DNA of 64,000 nucleotides from Persicaria tinctoria. Taxonomy: Eukaryota; Streptophyta; Magnoliopsida; Caryophyllales; Polygonaceae. Both the position numbers and the translations under genes were made by a program. The notes under the pieces were generated by a model that saw only the letters and a program-made list of their open reading frames with translations, was not told the DNA's origin and searched no databases. Of this stretch, positions 1 to 11,104 are shown in pieces (positions within the stretch are counted from its first letter, which is position 1; each line of letters opens with the position of its first letter). The DNA is taken from assembly GCA_037127255.1 (NCBI GenBank), contig JBANSL010000013.1:10560688-10624687 (forward strand). Direction: 5' to 3'.

Positions 1-2215
1 TTGGATTCTCTGTGGGCGAAAACCATCCATACATAAACCGTTGTTCACCGGCCCACAGAGTATATATATATGGTTAATCAATTGTACTAAAAAAAATCGG
101 TCTTTAAATAACCAAAAGATTTTTAGATGGAGTGGCTCCCATTGCTTCTTCAAAAGTAACGGTAAACTAAAGCGTTACGCAAATCTTTTTTCCAAAAAGC
201 TGTTAGGCATATTTCAGAGTTTTCATTTTCCTGATATGACTTTTTTAAAATATAAAAATAAAATCAGGGTTATAAATTATATGTGCTCAACAACTTAAGG
301 TACGTACCATGATAGATTTTTATATTTAAAAATTATATATATGTGGCTATATAAATTATTCGTGATTTTTGTTACACTCATAACCACCATGGTGTTGCCA
401 CGTAGGTGAGTGTGAGTAGTGCATATATGTATTGATCAATGATTCACTCCTACGTTTATTTGGCTTATTGGTGTCCACATATAAGTTTCTCTTTGTGGTT
501 GTGCTTACATCTTAGAGTGATCTTTTTTTCACCATTACTCAATGTAGCTTATTTATAGTAACATTCAACCACTAACATGTAAAATATCAATCTCCCTCAC
601 ATGCTTTCTAACCATTTTATATCCATGTAGATGTTAATTAGCATATCGTTTGTTAGAGACGTTGAAAAACGTGACTGAAATCAAAAGAGTTTTGAACGTA
701 ATAAGTCCTAGTATGTAAGTCGGTGAGATCTCTTTATATCACAAATTGGTTTTAGAATGAAACCTCAGCTCACTCAACTGGATTATGTACTTAACGTTCC
801 TCTGACTCATTAGATAAACATATCTACAATCATCCATCATAAAATCAAGATTTAGTTATAAAACTATTTTAAAAAAACTGGCCATAAAACCCACAAATGT
901 TATTACGTTTTCCCAGATGAAATAGCTAGATCTGAAGTGAGAAAATTCTCAACTATCTGATTTTAAATAAGCGATTAAGATTTAAATTAGTGTACCAGAC
1001 TTCATGGGATACTAACCGCCTAATTATTTGGTCCTAATAAAAAAGAAAAAAAGACATAAATAGGAGGAGGAATTAAGAAATAATGATGCCAAATTAGGTA
1101 ATTACGCACAAGTAAAATTGGACTAAAAGGGGGAAAAAGAGAGGTGTACATGTGTTTATGTTATGTGTATTGCAATTTGCAAATAAAATCATAACGTGGA
1201 ATACCCAAAAATAAAGAGAGACGGAAATAAGTGGTTGAAGCCAATTATCCATCTCCATCACACATTTGGATTTCCCAATTCCAAATATTTGTTGTGTTGG
1301 GTGATCGATCACGTCTCAGACTCGTGGTCAAATCGCGCCACGTGGCGTTACTACGGTGGGCCAATTTATACGGTACTCTCGTGTCGTGTTTATTCACTTT
1401 GTTTTTCATTTGTTTTGTGGCTGTGGGGGTTGACACCCTAAATTAGTACTATTATATACATACTGGTATTGTTTTATAATTCATGTGCTACTGTGGAAGA
1501 TATTTTAATGCAATTCATATTTATTTAATTTTATACTATTATTATTATTATTATATTGTTTTTTTTAATTATTTATGTTCAAGTTCAATGTTTTCATTGT
1601 TTTCTAGGCATGTGAAAATAACCCCAAAAATTGTCCATATAAGGCGAATGATGGAGTTAATCTGTTAACAAGAGGTCCTGGATTCGATCATATATTTTTC
1701 TTACTAAAATAATCAATGTTTACTTTTTTTTTTTTTAATTATCATTGGGTCTAGTTGATCGGCGATTCGGCGCAAGTAGATTTTAACAAAAAAAGGAGAC
1801 AAAAACAAAAAAATGTGAAGACCCTTGAAACGTTTCTTTTAATGAGCCTAGGTTCAAGATTCAAGATTGAAGCTATACCACAGAAATGAAGCAAATGGCA
1901 GGCAGATATTTACTGCTCACTTTATGGAAGATATTAAATTCTTTAAACGGTGACAAGTCACCCGCTATTAAATACTCCGTATATGGTGAAAAATGAATGG
2001 GAGTCCAATTTGAACTGATTTACTATTTGAATTGACTGGCTATGGGTTAGCCAAATGTACGTACCTTCACTACATAGGGCATCAATGGTGTAGATCTAGA
2101 ATTTGTAGAATGCATGTTTGAATCTTCCAACTAAAATGTGAATAATTTGTATGGTACGTTTCAACTTAAAGAGATTTATTTTGTATGGATATGTGCCCAT
2201 TGGAGGATATGATAC
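1..2215. other. AT-rich intergenic DNA
   Basis: No coding region, RNA gene or clear transposon end is visible. Open frames here are short, cross AT-rich low-complexity sequence and resemble no protein family that I recognise. It contains TAT/ATA runs around 1540 and an isolated G-box palindrome at 1335-1346. Confidence 0.6.
1335..1346. promoter_or_regulatory. G-box / ABRE-like palindrome
   Basis: A perfect 12-base palindrome, CGCCACGTGGCG, has the CACGTG core bound by plant bZIP and bHLH factors. The nearest coding gene is about 4 kb away, so any regulatory role is inference. Confidence 0.25.
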
Positions 2216-2219
2216 TCCT

Positions 2220-3655
2220 TGCTGTTAAGAATTGATGTAGAAGTTAAAAATTGGTGTAGAAGCACACACTTTTTATTGAGTTGTAGAACCAAATATATAA
2301 AGAGCTTACAATCTGATAATGGAGAAGGTGGGGAGAGATTCACTCTAACCACCTTTGACTAATTCCTAAATAATAAATAATTAAACTAATTAAATCCTTT
2401 ATATTATTTTCCTAATATGCTCCCGCAGTTAAAGCGAGAGATATCGAAACTGAAAACTGGATAAATATGTTTTTTTTTTCTTTTTTTAAAATTGTTGCCC
2501 GTAATCCCGCACTTCAAGGGAAGCCACGGACGTCACAGGAATTGCCGTTAACCGCGCGCTTGCAGGCGTTGGCCTCGACGGCGGAATCGCGCATCGCGCC
2601 CTCGCCAAACTTCGGATCGCCGAGGGTCACAGCCGACTCAGCGACGTTTACGTTCGCTTGGAGCACCACCTTGAACCGCCTCGCGCACTCCCTGAGCGCC
2701 ATCCTCTTCTCCGGCGGCGGCGACTCCTGGGGTTTTGACGATGCGATGTTGGTTGGACTTTGTGGCATAGCTATGCCTCTTCCTGTACGTTAGCCTCGGC
2801 ACCATTTCTCACTCAGCCTCTCTCTCCCTCTCCAGTGAGAGGGATTTACGGATACACGCGGAGGGAGGATTGGTCTCCGGCGGTGCTGGTGCTAACATCG
2901 GAGGCCAAAACGTCGTCGTCTTGATCGGAAGCCATGGGGTAGTTGGGGAGAGGGGTTTGAATTTTTAAAGAATGGGGACTGATTCCGTGTGGGTGGGTGC
3001 AGGTTGTTGGTTTGTGTGCAGCGAGAGTTTTGTAAAAGTGGTGGTAGGATTAGGACGCCATGAAAGAGGCATCAAGGAGGTTTCTAGGGGGTTGTTTGAT
3101 GGTGGCAAACGCCGAAATGCAATTTTGTGTGGCCGATATGGGGTTTGGCCAACGAAAGACAGGAACAAAAGGCCGACATGGTTTTGGCCGAAATTTGGTT
3201 GGCAAAAGCCAAAATTTTGGTTAGTGTGGAAGACAAGCGGAAGCGGTTTTGTAATGGTCATAGCCAAGTTTAGATTGCCCGGAGGCGGTTTTGTGGTGGC
3301 CTAAGCCGTTGAATATGTTTCTGGACAACATGCCGGAGCATTGGTTTGTGCCGAAAGTTGGGGGATAGTTGCCCTGAGGCAAAAATTGGAGGATCAAAGC
3401 CGTTAGGCTAAAAGCTCAGATACCACGAGCATCGCGCCCTCGCCAAACTAATTAAATCCTTGCTAGCTAATTAAATCCTTTATATTATTTTCCTAATTAA
3501 CAATGTGTAAATTCACATAGTTTGAAATGAAAATGCTAATTAAATCCTTTATATTATTTTCCTAATTAAACTAATTAAATCCTTTATATTATTTTCCTAA
3601 TACTTGCTAGCTAGTTTTAAATGTGTAAATTCACATAGTTTGAAATGAAAATGCT
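2220..3655. repeat. Scrambled retroelement-derived patch
   Basis: This stretch is built of shuffled repeated blocks. A block containing AATTAAATCCTTTATATTAT recurs near 2383, 3471, 3538 and 3571. The block GCATCGCGCCCTCGCCAAAC occurs near 2589 and 3429. A 35-base block starting ATGTGTAAATTCACATAG occurs at 3503 and 3621. At 3414-3425, GCTCAGATACCA is the reverse of a methionine-tRNA primer-binding site (TGGTATCTGAGC), which points to a minus-strand LTR retrotransposon remnant. The centre (2500-3400) is GC-richer than its surroundings and holds an inhibitor-like gene fragment. No LTR pair can be delimited. Confidence 0.5.
2514..2702 (-). pseudogene. Pectin methylesterase/invertase inhibitor-like fragment
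   Basis: A minus-strand open stretch reads as one helical-bundle segment with the spacing of plant invertase/pectin methylesterase inhibitors: an ALRECARRF start, a middle [10 protein letters not shown], and an AVEANACKRA end, with two cysteines as in the family. It covers only the C-terminal half of such a domain. There is no signal peptide and no N-terminal cysteine pair, and it sits inside retroelement-like repeats, so it is probably a captured or decayed fragment. The assignment rests on pattern only; a chance GC-rich frame is the alternative. Confidence 0.4.
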
Positions 3656-5130
3656 TTTATTTTATTAATATATAGAATTAACAATGATTAATATAAAAAA
3701 AGTTAATATTTTATATAGTTTAAACGTATATAAATAGTAAAAAAAAACATAGATGAAAGTAATAATTTGTTATTTGATTCATTCCTTAGTTTTATTTACC
3801 AATAATCTTTTTATTATTATTTTAATCTATTTTATTTATATTAAAAGAGAAGCCACATCGATCCGCATGTGTTAAATGATACTAGTATTTCATTAATTAT
3901 AGTATTTTTTTAACTAATTGAAGTTTTTTATTCATCAATATAATACAGCAATATATGCTCAAAATAAGATGAAAATCAACCCACCATTTAATCAAATTTC
4001 AATTTTAACTTCCAAATAAGCTTCCGATAATATCATTTAGTTGCCTTTATAGTTTATTCTACTAAATGATTGTAAAACAGTTAACAAGTATTATAAGAAA
4101 TTAATTAGTAGAACATGTGTCTATATCAAATTTATTTAAAATAAAATAAAATTTAAAATCATATATATACATATATATGTTTATTTATTCTTATCATATT
4201 TAAGTTCATATAAAAATTAATAAATATTGGGTGAAATTAATTAGTAGAGTAGGTGCTAAGACAAATTTAGTTAATTAAAAAAATGAGATAAATGTATTTT
4301 TATTATCAGGTGTATTAATAAAAAAAGATCGCACATAGTTCGGGTACTAATGCAACAAGGAGTTTAAAATAAAACGTGGTTTGAGACCGCGTTTTTCTGT
4401 CCAATCTGACAAAAATAAATATTTTCGTAAATAGTTTGAATGCGTGATTATTTTTATAATTATTTATTTTTTAGTGAATATTTAGGAAAAAGAATTCAGG
4501 AAAAATACTCCATTAATGGTTTATTTTCAAACGAGTTTTACTTCTTTTTATTTTAAACGATAAAATTATAAAAAAATTATGATATTTTTAAACAAATTTT
4601 TTTAAAATAATTTCATACTTCGTAACCCTACCAGTTTTGAAAAACAATGTATAATCCGTGAAAGTTAAACAAAGGAAGTTTTTTTTGTTTGAAAAATGAA
4701 AGGAAATCAAGGGATTATATAAATTAATCCACCCAAATACATATAAATTATGGATTACACAATTGTTTTCATTAAACAAATATCGAATTTAGACCAATAG
4801 AAAATATTTTATTTTGAGTTGAAATTAAGTCACATTTAAAACATAAAAAAAAAAAAAGACATTTCAAACTCCATTGAACTTGCCCTTAAATTGTTTCTTT
4901 CGAAAAAAAGAATAATGTAGGGACACGAGTTGCGAGTCTGTAAACGAGGAAGCTTCTGTTGGAATTTCTTTCCCATACGCCCATATCAAAAAAAGATTAA
5001 CAGATGGTAGTGAATAAAGATGCAGTTGAATATGTGGCCATGGAACAACTCTTGATTTTCATTTTCTTTTTTTTTAATTTTTTTTTTAAAATTTTAAAAA
5101 GAAAGGTGGGCCCCTCCAACAGGTGGTAGT
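3656..5130. other. AT-rich intergenic DNA upstream of the B-box gene
   Basis: Strongly AT-rich with many A and T runs. No coding frame, RNA gene or transposon terminus is recognised. Confidence 0.6.
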
Positions 5131-5227
5131 TACAATACATCGATATTCCCCCACACCACACATTTGTTTCCTTCTTTCACACACCACAACACCCCTCCTC
5201 CGTTCCGTTGATTCCTTCCTCTCCATT

Positions 5228-5262
5228 TATTTATAAATAAATAAATAATAAATAAATAAAAT
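5228..5262 (+). promoter_or_regulatory. Possible TATA region of the B-box gene
   Basis: TTTATTTATAAATAAATA is a TATA-like stretch about 270 bases upstream of the chosen ATG. It is followed by a pyrimidine-rich (CT) segment typical of plant 5' untranslated leaders. The position is inferred from composition only. Confidence 0.3.
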
Positions 5263-5502
5263 ATAGGCTCTGGCTCGTCTCTCTTATTTCTCCTTCTCGG
5301 CCTCCTCCTCCTACACATATTAAGTTGGACGCCCACCGCCACTTCCGCTCCTCATTTCTCTCCCCACTTGGATCCTTCTCTCTCCACATCCTTTGCCCCT
5401 TCCCTCCATAAATCCTCCGGATTTCCCTCTCACCCCCAACCCCCATTCCTATTTCATTTCTTAACCAATTCCTCCCATCGATCGATCATCATCTCTGCAA
5501 AA

Positions 5503-6276
5503 ATGCTGATCAAGGAAGTTTCCAGACGATGCGAGCTCTGCAGCCACGCCGCGGCCGTCTACTGCCCCTCCGACTCCGCCTACCTCTGCTGCACCTGCGA
5601 TTCCGCCGTCCACTCCGCCAACTTCCTCGTCGCTCGCCACGCCCGCTCCACTCTCTGCTCCTGGTGCGGCGACTTCGACGGCGAGCTCTTCTCCGGCGCC
5701 GGGATCCGCCGCCTCCCCCGATCTGCCTGCAAATCCTGCGGTCGCCTTGCGAACGAGGACGATAACGGTAACGATAGCGATGATGATGAAGAGGATGTGT
5801 CGGATTTGTCGTCCGTCTGCGTGTCGACGAATGAATCGAGCACGGCGTGTCCGGCGGCGGCGGCGAGCTCCAGGGATCGGGATTGCTGCGGCGAGGTGTC
5901 GTCCGAGATGCGGAGGAGGAGATCGGAGAGAGCGCGGCCTTCGACGGTGGACGGGAAGGTGGAGGGGGTTTTGGTGAACTGGTGCAGGAGGATCGGGCTG
6001 GAAGGCGGTCAGGACGACGTCGTTTTGGCCACGGCCGCGCAAGTGCTCGGGAGGCTGCAGGCGTGTTTGCCCGTACGGGTGGCCTTAGCGGCGTCGTTTT
6101 GGCTCGGATTGCGATTCTGTGGGGTCCAGTCTCGGGATCTGAAGCGCGTGGAGAAGATCACAGGGGTGCCGGATAAGATGATCCTGGCCGTCGAGGCGAA
6201 GCTGGAGCGCGTGTTGAAGACTCGCCGAGGGGTGGCTAGGCATTCCGATCACCAGGAGGGATGGGCCGAGTGCTAG
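5503..6276 (+). CDS. B-box zinc finger protein, BBX32-like (single B-box, no CCT)
   Basis: Single-exon gene of 257 codons. The ATG at 5503 begins MLIKEVSRRCELC; the frame is open upstream but has no better ATG. Residues 10-46 form one complete B-box with the spacing C-x2-C-x7-C-x2-D-x4-C-x2-C-D-x3-H-x8-H (C10, C13, C21, D24, C29, C32, D33, H37, H46). Extra cysteines follow at 52, 55 and beyond. Residues about 83-103 are acidic (Asp/Glu/Asn). There is no CCT domain. The C-terminus (about residues 155-240, with VNWCRRIGL, ASFWLGLRFCG and GVPDKMILAVEAKLERVL) resembles the conserved C-terminal region of BBX32-type proteins. Family members act in the nucleus as adaptors that modulate light and flowering regulators by binding other BBX or HY5-type factors; that role is by homology. 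The coding part is GC-rich against AT-rich flanks, as expected of a live gene. Confidence 0.88.
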   Translation: MLIKEVSRRCELCSHAAAVYCPSDSAYLCCTCDSAVHSANFLVARHARSTLCSWCGDFDGELFSGAGIRRLPRSACKSCGRLANEDDNGNDSDDDEEDVSDLSSVCVSTNESSTACPAAAASSRDRDCCGEVSSEMRRRRSERARPSTVDGKVEGVLVNWCRRIGLEGGQDDVVLATAAQVLGRLQACLPVRVALAASFWLGLRFCGVQSRDLKRVEKITGVPDKMILAVEAKLERVLKTRRGVARHSDHQEGWAEC

Positions 6277-7462
6277 GGCTGTACGGGTACCCGATTCTAA
6301 TGCCGTGTTTGGATGACCGAAACATTTGTTCTTTTTAAAAAAACCGCTTTCTTGTTCCATCATGGTTATTGAAGAACGAAGAGCTCCAATTTTAGGTTTT
6401 TGTTTCTCTTTTTTTGATTGAGTATGCAAATGAATATATCTATATAGTAAATGATAGAGTAGTTATAATTAATGTAATTACAATGTTGTTCTTCTTTTTA
6501 TTAGGGTTCCTACTTCCTAGTTTGAGTTTTGATGAACGATGATTAATTACACTACTGATTTCGGAAAAAAAAACCTCTATACGTTTGTTCATGTCACAAT
6601 GATTTTTGGCTAGGTTTGATGTGTCATCGAAGTTGCATTTGTACATTATAAGTATTACTTGAGTGGAAAAAAAAAACTTATTATAGTTTCAACTGAATCG
6701 AAATGTTATTCACAAGGTTTAAAATTGCTTCATTTAAACGAGTTTCAATTAGTTAAATAGACATGCCCGGTCTCTATCTTAGAAGTTGTCCTTAGTCGAA
6801 AGAAATAATAATTTTGTTTTCTCAAAGAAATAATAATTTGGATAAATTTCATAAAATAATCCTTCAATTATGATTTTTTTTGGATGAAGCCATTCATAAA
6901 TTTAAAAAATCATACATAAACTAGAATTTCTTTCAAATATGTTTTTTTTGACAATCATTTCTATGCAGACTATGCTTCATTAAAAAGGTCTTTTCAAATA
7001 TTAATCTTCACTTTTTATTCTTAAGAACTTTGATGAACTTATTTTATAATTACAAGATGAATTAATTTCATAAATATACATTGTTTTAAGCATAAATGGA
7101 CTACGAAAGCAGACCAGCGAATCCTTACCGGTTATGAGATATTTCTCAAAAGAAAATATAATTTATAGGTTAAATTGATTCTATATTTCTAGATCTTTTA
7201 ACTTAAGATAGTGCTTATCTATGTTGAGTGTTGAAAATGCTTTATTTACAACAACAAATGAGTCAAAAGTGAAAGAAATTATAATCAACAGTTATAGGTA
7301 GTTGGGGGCGGGAAGAGGGGTTGAAATTATATTATATTAATCCATACGTTATATAATTATATTAGTTGACAAAACGAAGCACATTAAGCTAAAGGACGGC
7401 TAATGGGCAATCGTGTGGAAATCATATTTTCCGCATTTTTTTTATACAAAATATCACCAATA
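6277..7462. other. 3' flank of the B-box gene and AT-rich spacer
   Basis: The first 150 or so bases probably hold the 3' UTR. The rest is AT-rich without supported genes or repeat termini. Confidence 0.5.
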
Positions 7463-8462
7463 TCTATATATACTCTTAATTTAGAACACTTTAGGCTTAT
7501 GTGTCAACTTCTCCTTAATCCTCTCTTTTCCACCATTCAAGTTTTTTTGTCCCTTTTTTTAATTACTTATTTATTTTCTTTAATTATTATTTTTTTATTT
7601 TTTTATCTCTTTAAACTAATCACATTTTTTTCTTTTATCCTTAACATATTTACTAACAATTGGGCTTAATTTAAAACATTAAAGAACAAAAATGTAACCA
7701 TATATACTCTTAATTTAGAACACTTTAGGCTTATGTGTCAACTTCTCCTTAATCCTCTCTTTTCCACCAATCAAGTTTTTTTGTCCCTTTTTTTTAATTA
7801 TTTATTTATTTTCTTTAATTATTATTTTATTATTTTTTTTATCTCTTTAAACTAATCACATTTTTTTCTTTTATCCTTAACATATTTACTAACAATTGGG
7901 CTTAATTTAAAACATTAAAGAACAAAAATGTAACCATCTATATATACTCTTAATTTAGAACACTTTAGGCTTATGTGTCAACTTCTCCTTAATCCTCTCT
8001 TTTCCACCAATCAAGTTTTTTTGTCCCTTTTTTTAATTACTTATTTATTTTCTTTAATTATTATTTTTTTATTTTTTTATCTCTTTAAACTAATCACATT
8101 TTTTTCTTTTATCCTTAACATATTTACTAACAATTGGGCTTAATTTAAAACATTAAAGAACAAAAATGTAACCATTGGGCTTAATTCAAAGCATTGAATT
8201 ATTGAATATAACTATTGGTTATGACAAATCACATTTAAACAAAGTTATAATGATATTATTATTATTACTGAGTGATTCAATCTATATTTATGTATTATAC
8301 TTTGCATGAGATTTTTTAAAAATATTTTTTTCAGAGAATTATAAAATACATTTGTGGTAATGATTTTTATTTTAGCTTTTATTAATATTTCATAATATAT
8401 TTTTTTATATTTCTAAAATTTTAGTTTTAAAAAACCGCACCATGGTGCGGGGATTATACTAG
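7463..8462 (+). mobile_element. Putative non-autonomous Helitron
   Basis: The 3' end has the Helitron signature: a perfect 16-base palindrome CCGCACCATGGTGCGG at 8435-8450, an 8-base spacer, then CTAG at 8459-8462 followed by T. The best 5' end is TCTATATATACTC at 7463, preceded by A, so the element would sit between A and T as Helitrons do. It would be 1000 bases long, AT-rich, with no RepHel coding. The left part consists of three tandem units. No terminal inverted repeat or target duplication is visible, consistent with a Helitron. The 5' end is less certain because it recurs inside the array. Confidence 0.5.
7465..8175 (+). repeat. Three tandem copies of a ~235-240 bp AT-rich unit
   Basis: The unit begins near TACTCTTAATTTAGAACACT at 7471, 7705 and 7945 and ends in AAAAATGTAACCAT each time. 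The spacing is 234 and 240 bases. Differences are mostly in T-run lengths, so the copies are recent. The open frame at 7403-7669 is simply this repeat read through and is not a gene. Confidence 0.9.
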
Positions 8463-10288
8463 TTTTATTTTAAGAGTTCTACGTCATATATTATATTACT
8501 CGGGACTTCGGGAGTACATAATAAAACTACTAAATTGAGAAATTAAACCAATCAAATTCATCAAATCAAACGACAGAATATATAAATGAAAGGAAAGATC
8601 TTATGGTGGAGAATGATTGCAAGTTGCAAACCGTAATCCACTTGCTAATTTTATTTTGGGATTAGGTTAAACTAATCATAAGTCATAACTCCTTTTTTAT
8701 TTTGTTTTATTATTATTAAAAGTAAAATAAAATGGAAAACTGTACGTCTTTTCTTTTTCTGCAAGCTGGCCTAGCTAAGTTGTTATAGTCCACATATTTT
8801 ACCTTTACAAATGCATGCATTCTTCCGGAGTTTATACACCATAATTTTTTATATACATTATGTTATTTTATGGTATTTTTTTTTTATTAAGTAGAATATA
8901 TCATTGTAATTTGTTGATGGGTTATTATAACTTTTGAAATGTTAAAAACTAAAATGATAAACAATCATAATTTGTAAATGGTTACTTATTTGGACCCATG
9001 GTGACAATAACTCAAGAGTCCTAGGTGCTCTCATCCACTGTATTAGGACGAGCTTCGCTCCACTCGTTATGGCTCCACTTATTAAATAAAATATCTTATT
9101 TTAAAATTTAAAGTATAATTTTTTCTTATTTCTTTTAATATATAGTTGTAATTTTTGAGAAAATTAATAATTACAAAATAAAAAGATATAATGATATACT
9201 CGTGGGTTTTGCTGAGGCGATGAATAAGATTGCTAAGATAGCATGCTTAGAAGTTAGAAGTAAAGTTTATCTATTTTCTGTATCTTTATTTTTATTTTTT
9301 TGTTAAAAGGAGAGTTGGCACTCTCCGCGCATCTAGTCGGTGCTTTTATTGCAAACAAAAAGGGTTAAGGGTGTGTTTTCCTGCGGAGGGATTTTTAAGT
9401 GGTGAAAATTATTTTTAAGGGATGGAAAGGGTGGAGATATATTTTACGGGGTGGAAATGGTGGAGATTAATTTCGAAAAGTATCTCGTATGATGTTTGGT
9501 TGATTGTTGAATTATTTATTGATGTTATATTGTGAAATACCAATTTTACCTAACTAATCCGTTCTGATTTTTCCTCACTCGTGCGCGCCGCTCTTGCCCT
9601 TTCTCCCATCCTCATCGCTCCCTGGATCTATCGGACCTCCACCACCATCTCCGTTGCCGCACCTTGCTCCTCCTCCCCTATCATCTCTGTTTCGCTCTCC
9701 GAAGATCCCCCTTCCCTCTCCGCCACCGTCGTGGTTCCTCTCTTGGAGAGGCCGTTGTCCACTGGTAGAAACGCCCAAAAAATCAGCACGTACTCAAAAT
9801 CGAGCTGAGCCTTCGCTAGTTGATGAGGACAGTGCTGCTGATGGATTCACCGGTGGTCTGCTCTGATCGCACTCCGAGATGAGCCTTCGCCTTCCTCTTC
9901 CATCGATGGGTGGCTTGTTATGGAGGAAACGAGGGCAAATATGGATATCAAGGGGATAGAAAGGGCTTCCATCCCTCTACCCCCCCCCCCCCCCCAAGGT
10001 GGGAAAAATCACCCACCTTCACCCCACTCCACCCCCAAATCGCTGCCCACCCCACCCCCTCCATCTCATGCCAAATGGCGCATGCACACTCCACCACCTC
10101 CACCCTCTCCATCCTTTCCACCTCTTTAATGAAGGTAAGAAAACATGCCATAAATAGTCAACAAACGGGGGGTAGCCCGACCCCTCACATCATCATGCAG
10201 AAAAGAAGAAATACCCTCAGACAGGTCAAACAATATAGTCACACCAATGTTAAAAGAGTACGCTAAGCTAGCTAAGTGGTCTACTACG
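8463..10288. other. Intergenic DNA with GC-richer patch and 16-base C tract
   Basis: From 8463 to 9360 the DNA is AT-rich with nothing recognised. From about 9560 to 10140 it is C-rich with a run of 16 C at 9980-9995. Frames here are proline/serine-rich on either strand and match no family I know. GGTGGAG motifs near 9430-9475 reappear inverted as CTCCACC near 10090-10125, so this may be an unrecognised repeat. Confidence 0.4.
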
Positions 10289-10293
10289 CGGTT

Positions 10294-10660
10294 TGTTGGT
10301 ACAACTCAAGTGATTCAAACCTCTGAAGCAAGGATCAAGTTAGTTGCAAGTTAGTTAGGTCCTGTGAAATCTGTAGTCGATTTCGAGTAGATAAGTGGTC
10401 TGTAGTCGAAGTCGAGTAGCAGTTAGAAGCTAGAGTCAGTTTTCTTTTTAAGTTTTGTTTAGCTGAAGTAGTGGAAGTAGTGGGGTGCAATTATGAATTG
10501 AAGTTAGTTATTCCAATTGTAAGTGTCTTATGTTATGTTTTGGACAATCAATCGAATAGAGAAGTTGTTGCTGTTCAATTGTGTTCATCTTTTCCTCTTG
10601 CTTGTGATAACTGTCGATTGATAGAACAAGCAAAGTGTGTGAGTGTGATCCGTGTTCAGT
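10294..10660 (+). repeat. 5' LTR of Copia element 1, first part
   Basis: Matches 20974-21340 of the 3' LTR with scattered differences and small indels. The LTR resumes at 16671 and ends at 16703, after the inserted CACTA element. The ungapped LTR is 397 bases against 400 for the 3' copy. Confidence 0.95.
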
Positions 10661-11062
10661 CACTCCAAAAAAAAATTTAAATTTGCTTCGGCAATTTTCC
10701 GTGGCAAATGGCCAATTTAGGGTGGCAAAAGTGTGCTAGCTTCGGCCATGCGACGGCAAATGGGGGCGTGGCGAGTTGGGGCGTGGCAAATTTTGGTAGC
10801 TTCGGCAAAGAGCCGTAGCTAAGCGTGGCGAAGCTACCCCAACACGTTTGCCACGGTAAAGTGCCGTAGCTAAATTGTTTCTGGAAAATTAAAAAAAAAA
10901 CTGCCTTTTAGCCCGGATTTTCTCAGACCTGGGCTAAAAAGTACCATATATTTAAAAAAAAATAAATTCCACAGATTATCTGTTCATTATATTCTTCATA
11001 ACCGAGCTAAAAAACTCCAATTTCATTCTTTTACAAACAAATATACAATTTAAATTAATTAT

Positions 11063-11066
<4 letters not shown>

Positions 11067-11103
<37 letters not shown>
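11067..11103. repeat. (AT)n microsatellite
   Basis: An uninterrupted run of about 18 AT dinucleotides inside the CACTA element. Confidence 0.95.

Positions 11104-11104
<1 letters not shown>

Noticed and set aside
2965..3304. Overlapping 100-110 codon frames on both strands
   Set aside because: They lie in low-complexity G-rich retroelement debris, are Trp/Gly-rich and match nothing recognisable.
5461..6042. Long minus-strand frame opposite the B-box gene
   Set aside because: It is the GC-rich shadow of the real plus-strand B-box reading frame; it is Arg/Ala-rich and shows no motif.
9575..10266. Proline/serine-rich frames near the C tract
   Set aside because: Open on both strands because of C-rich composition; no domain or splice support.
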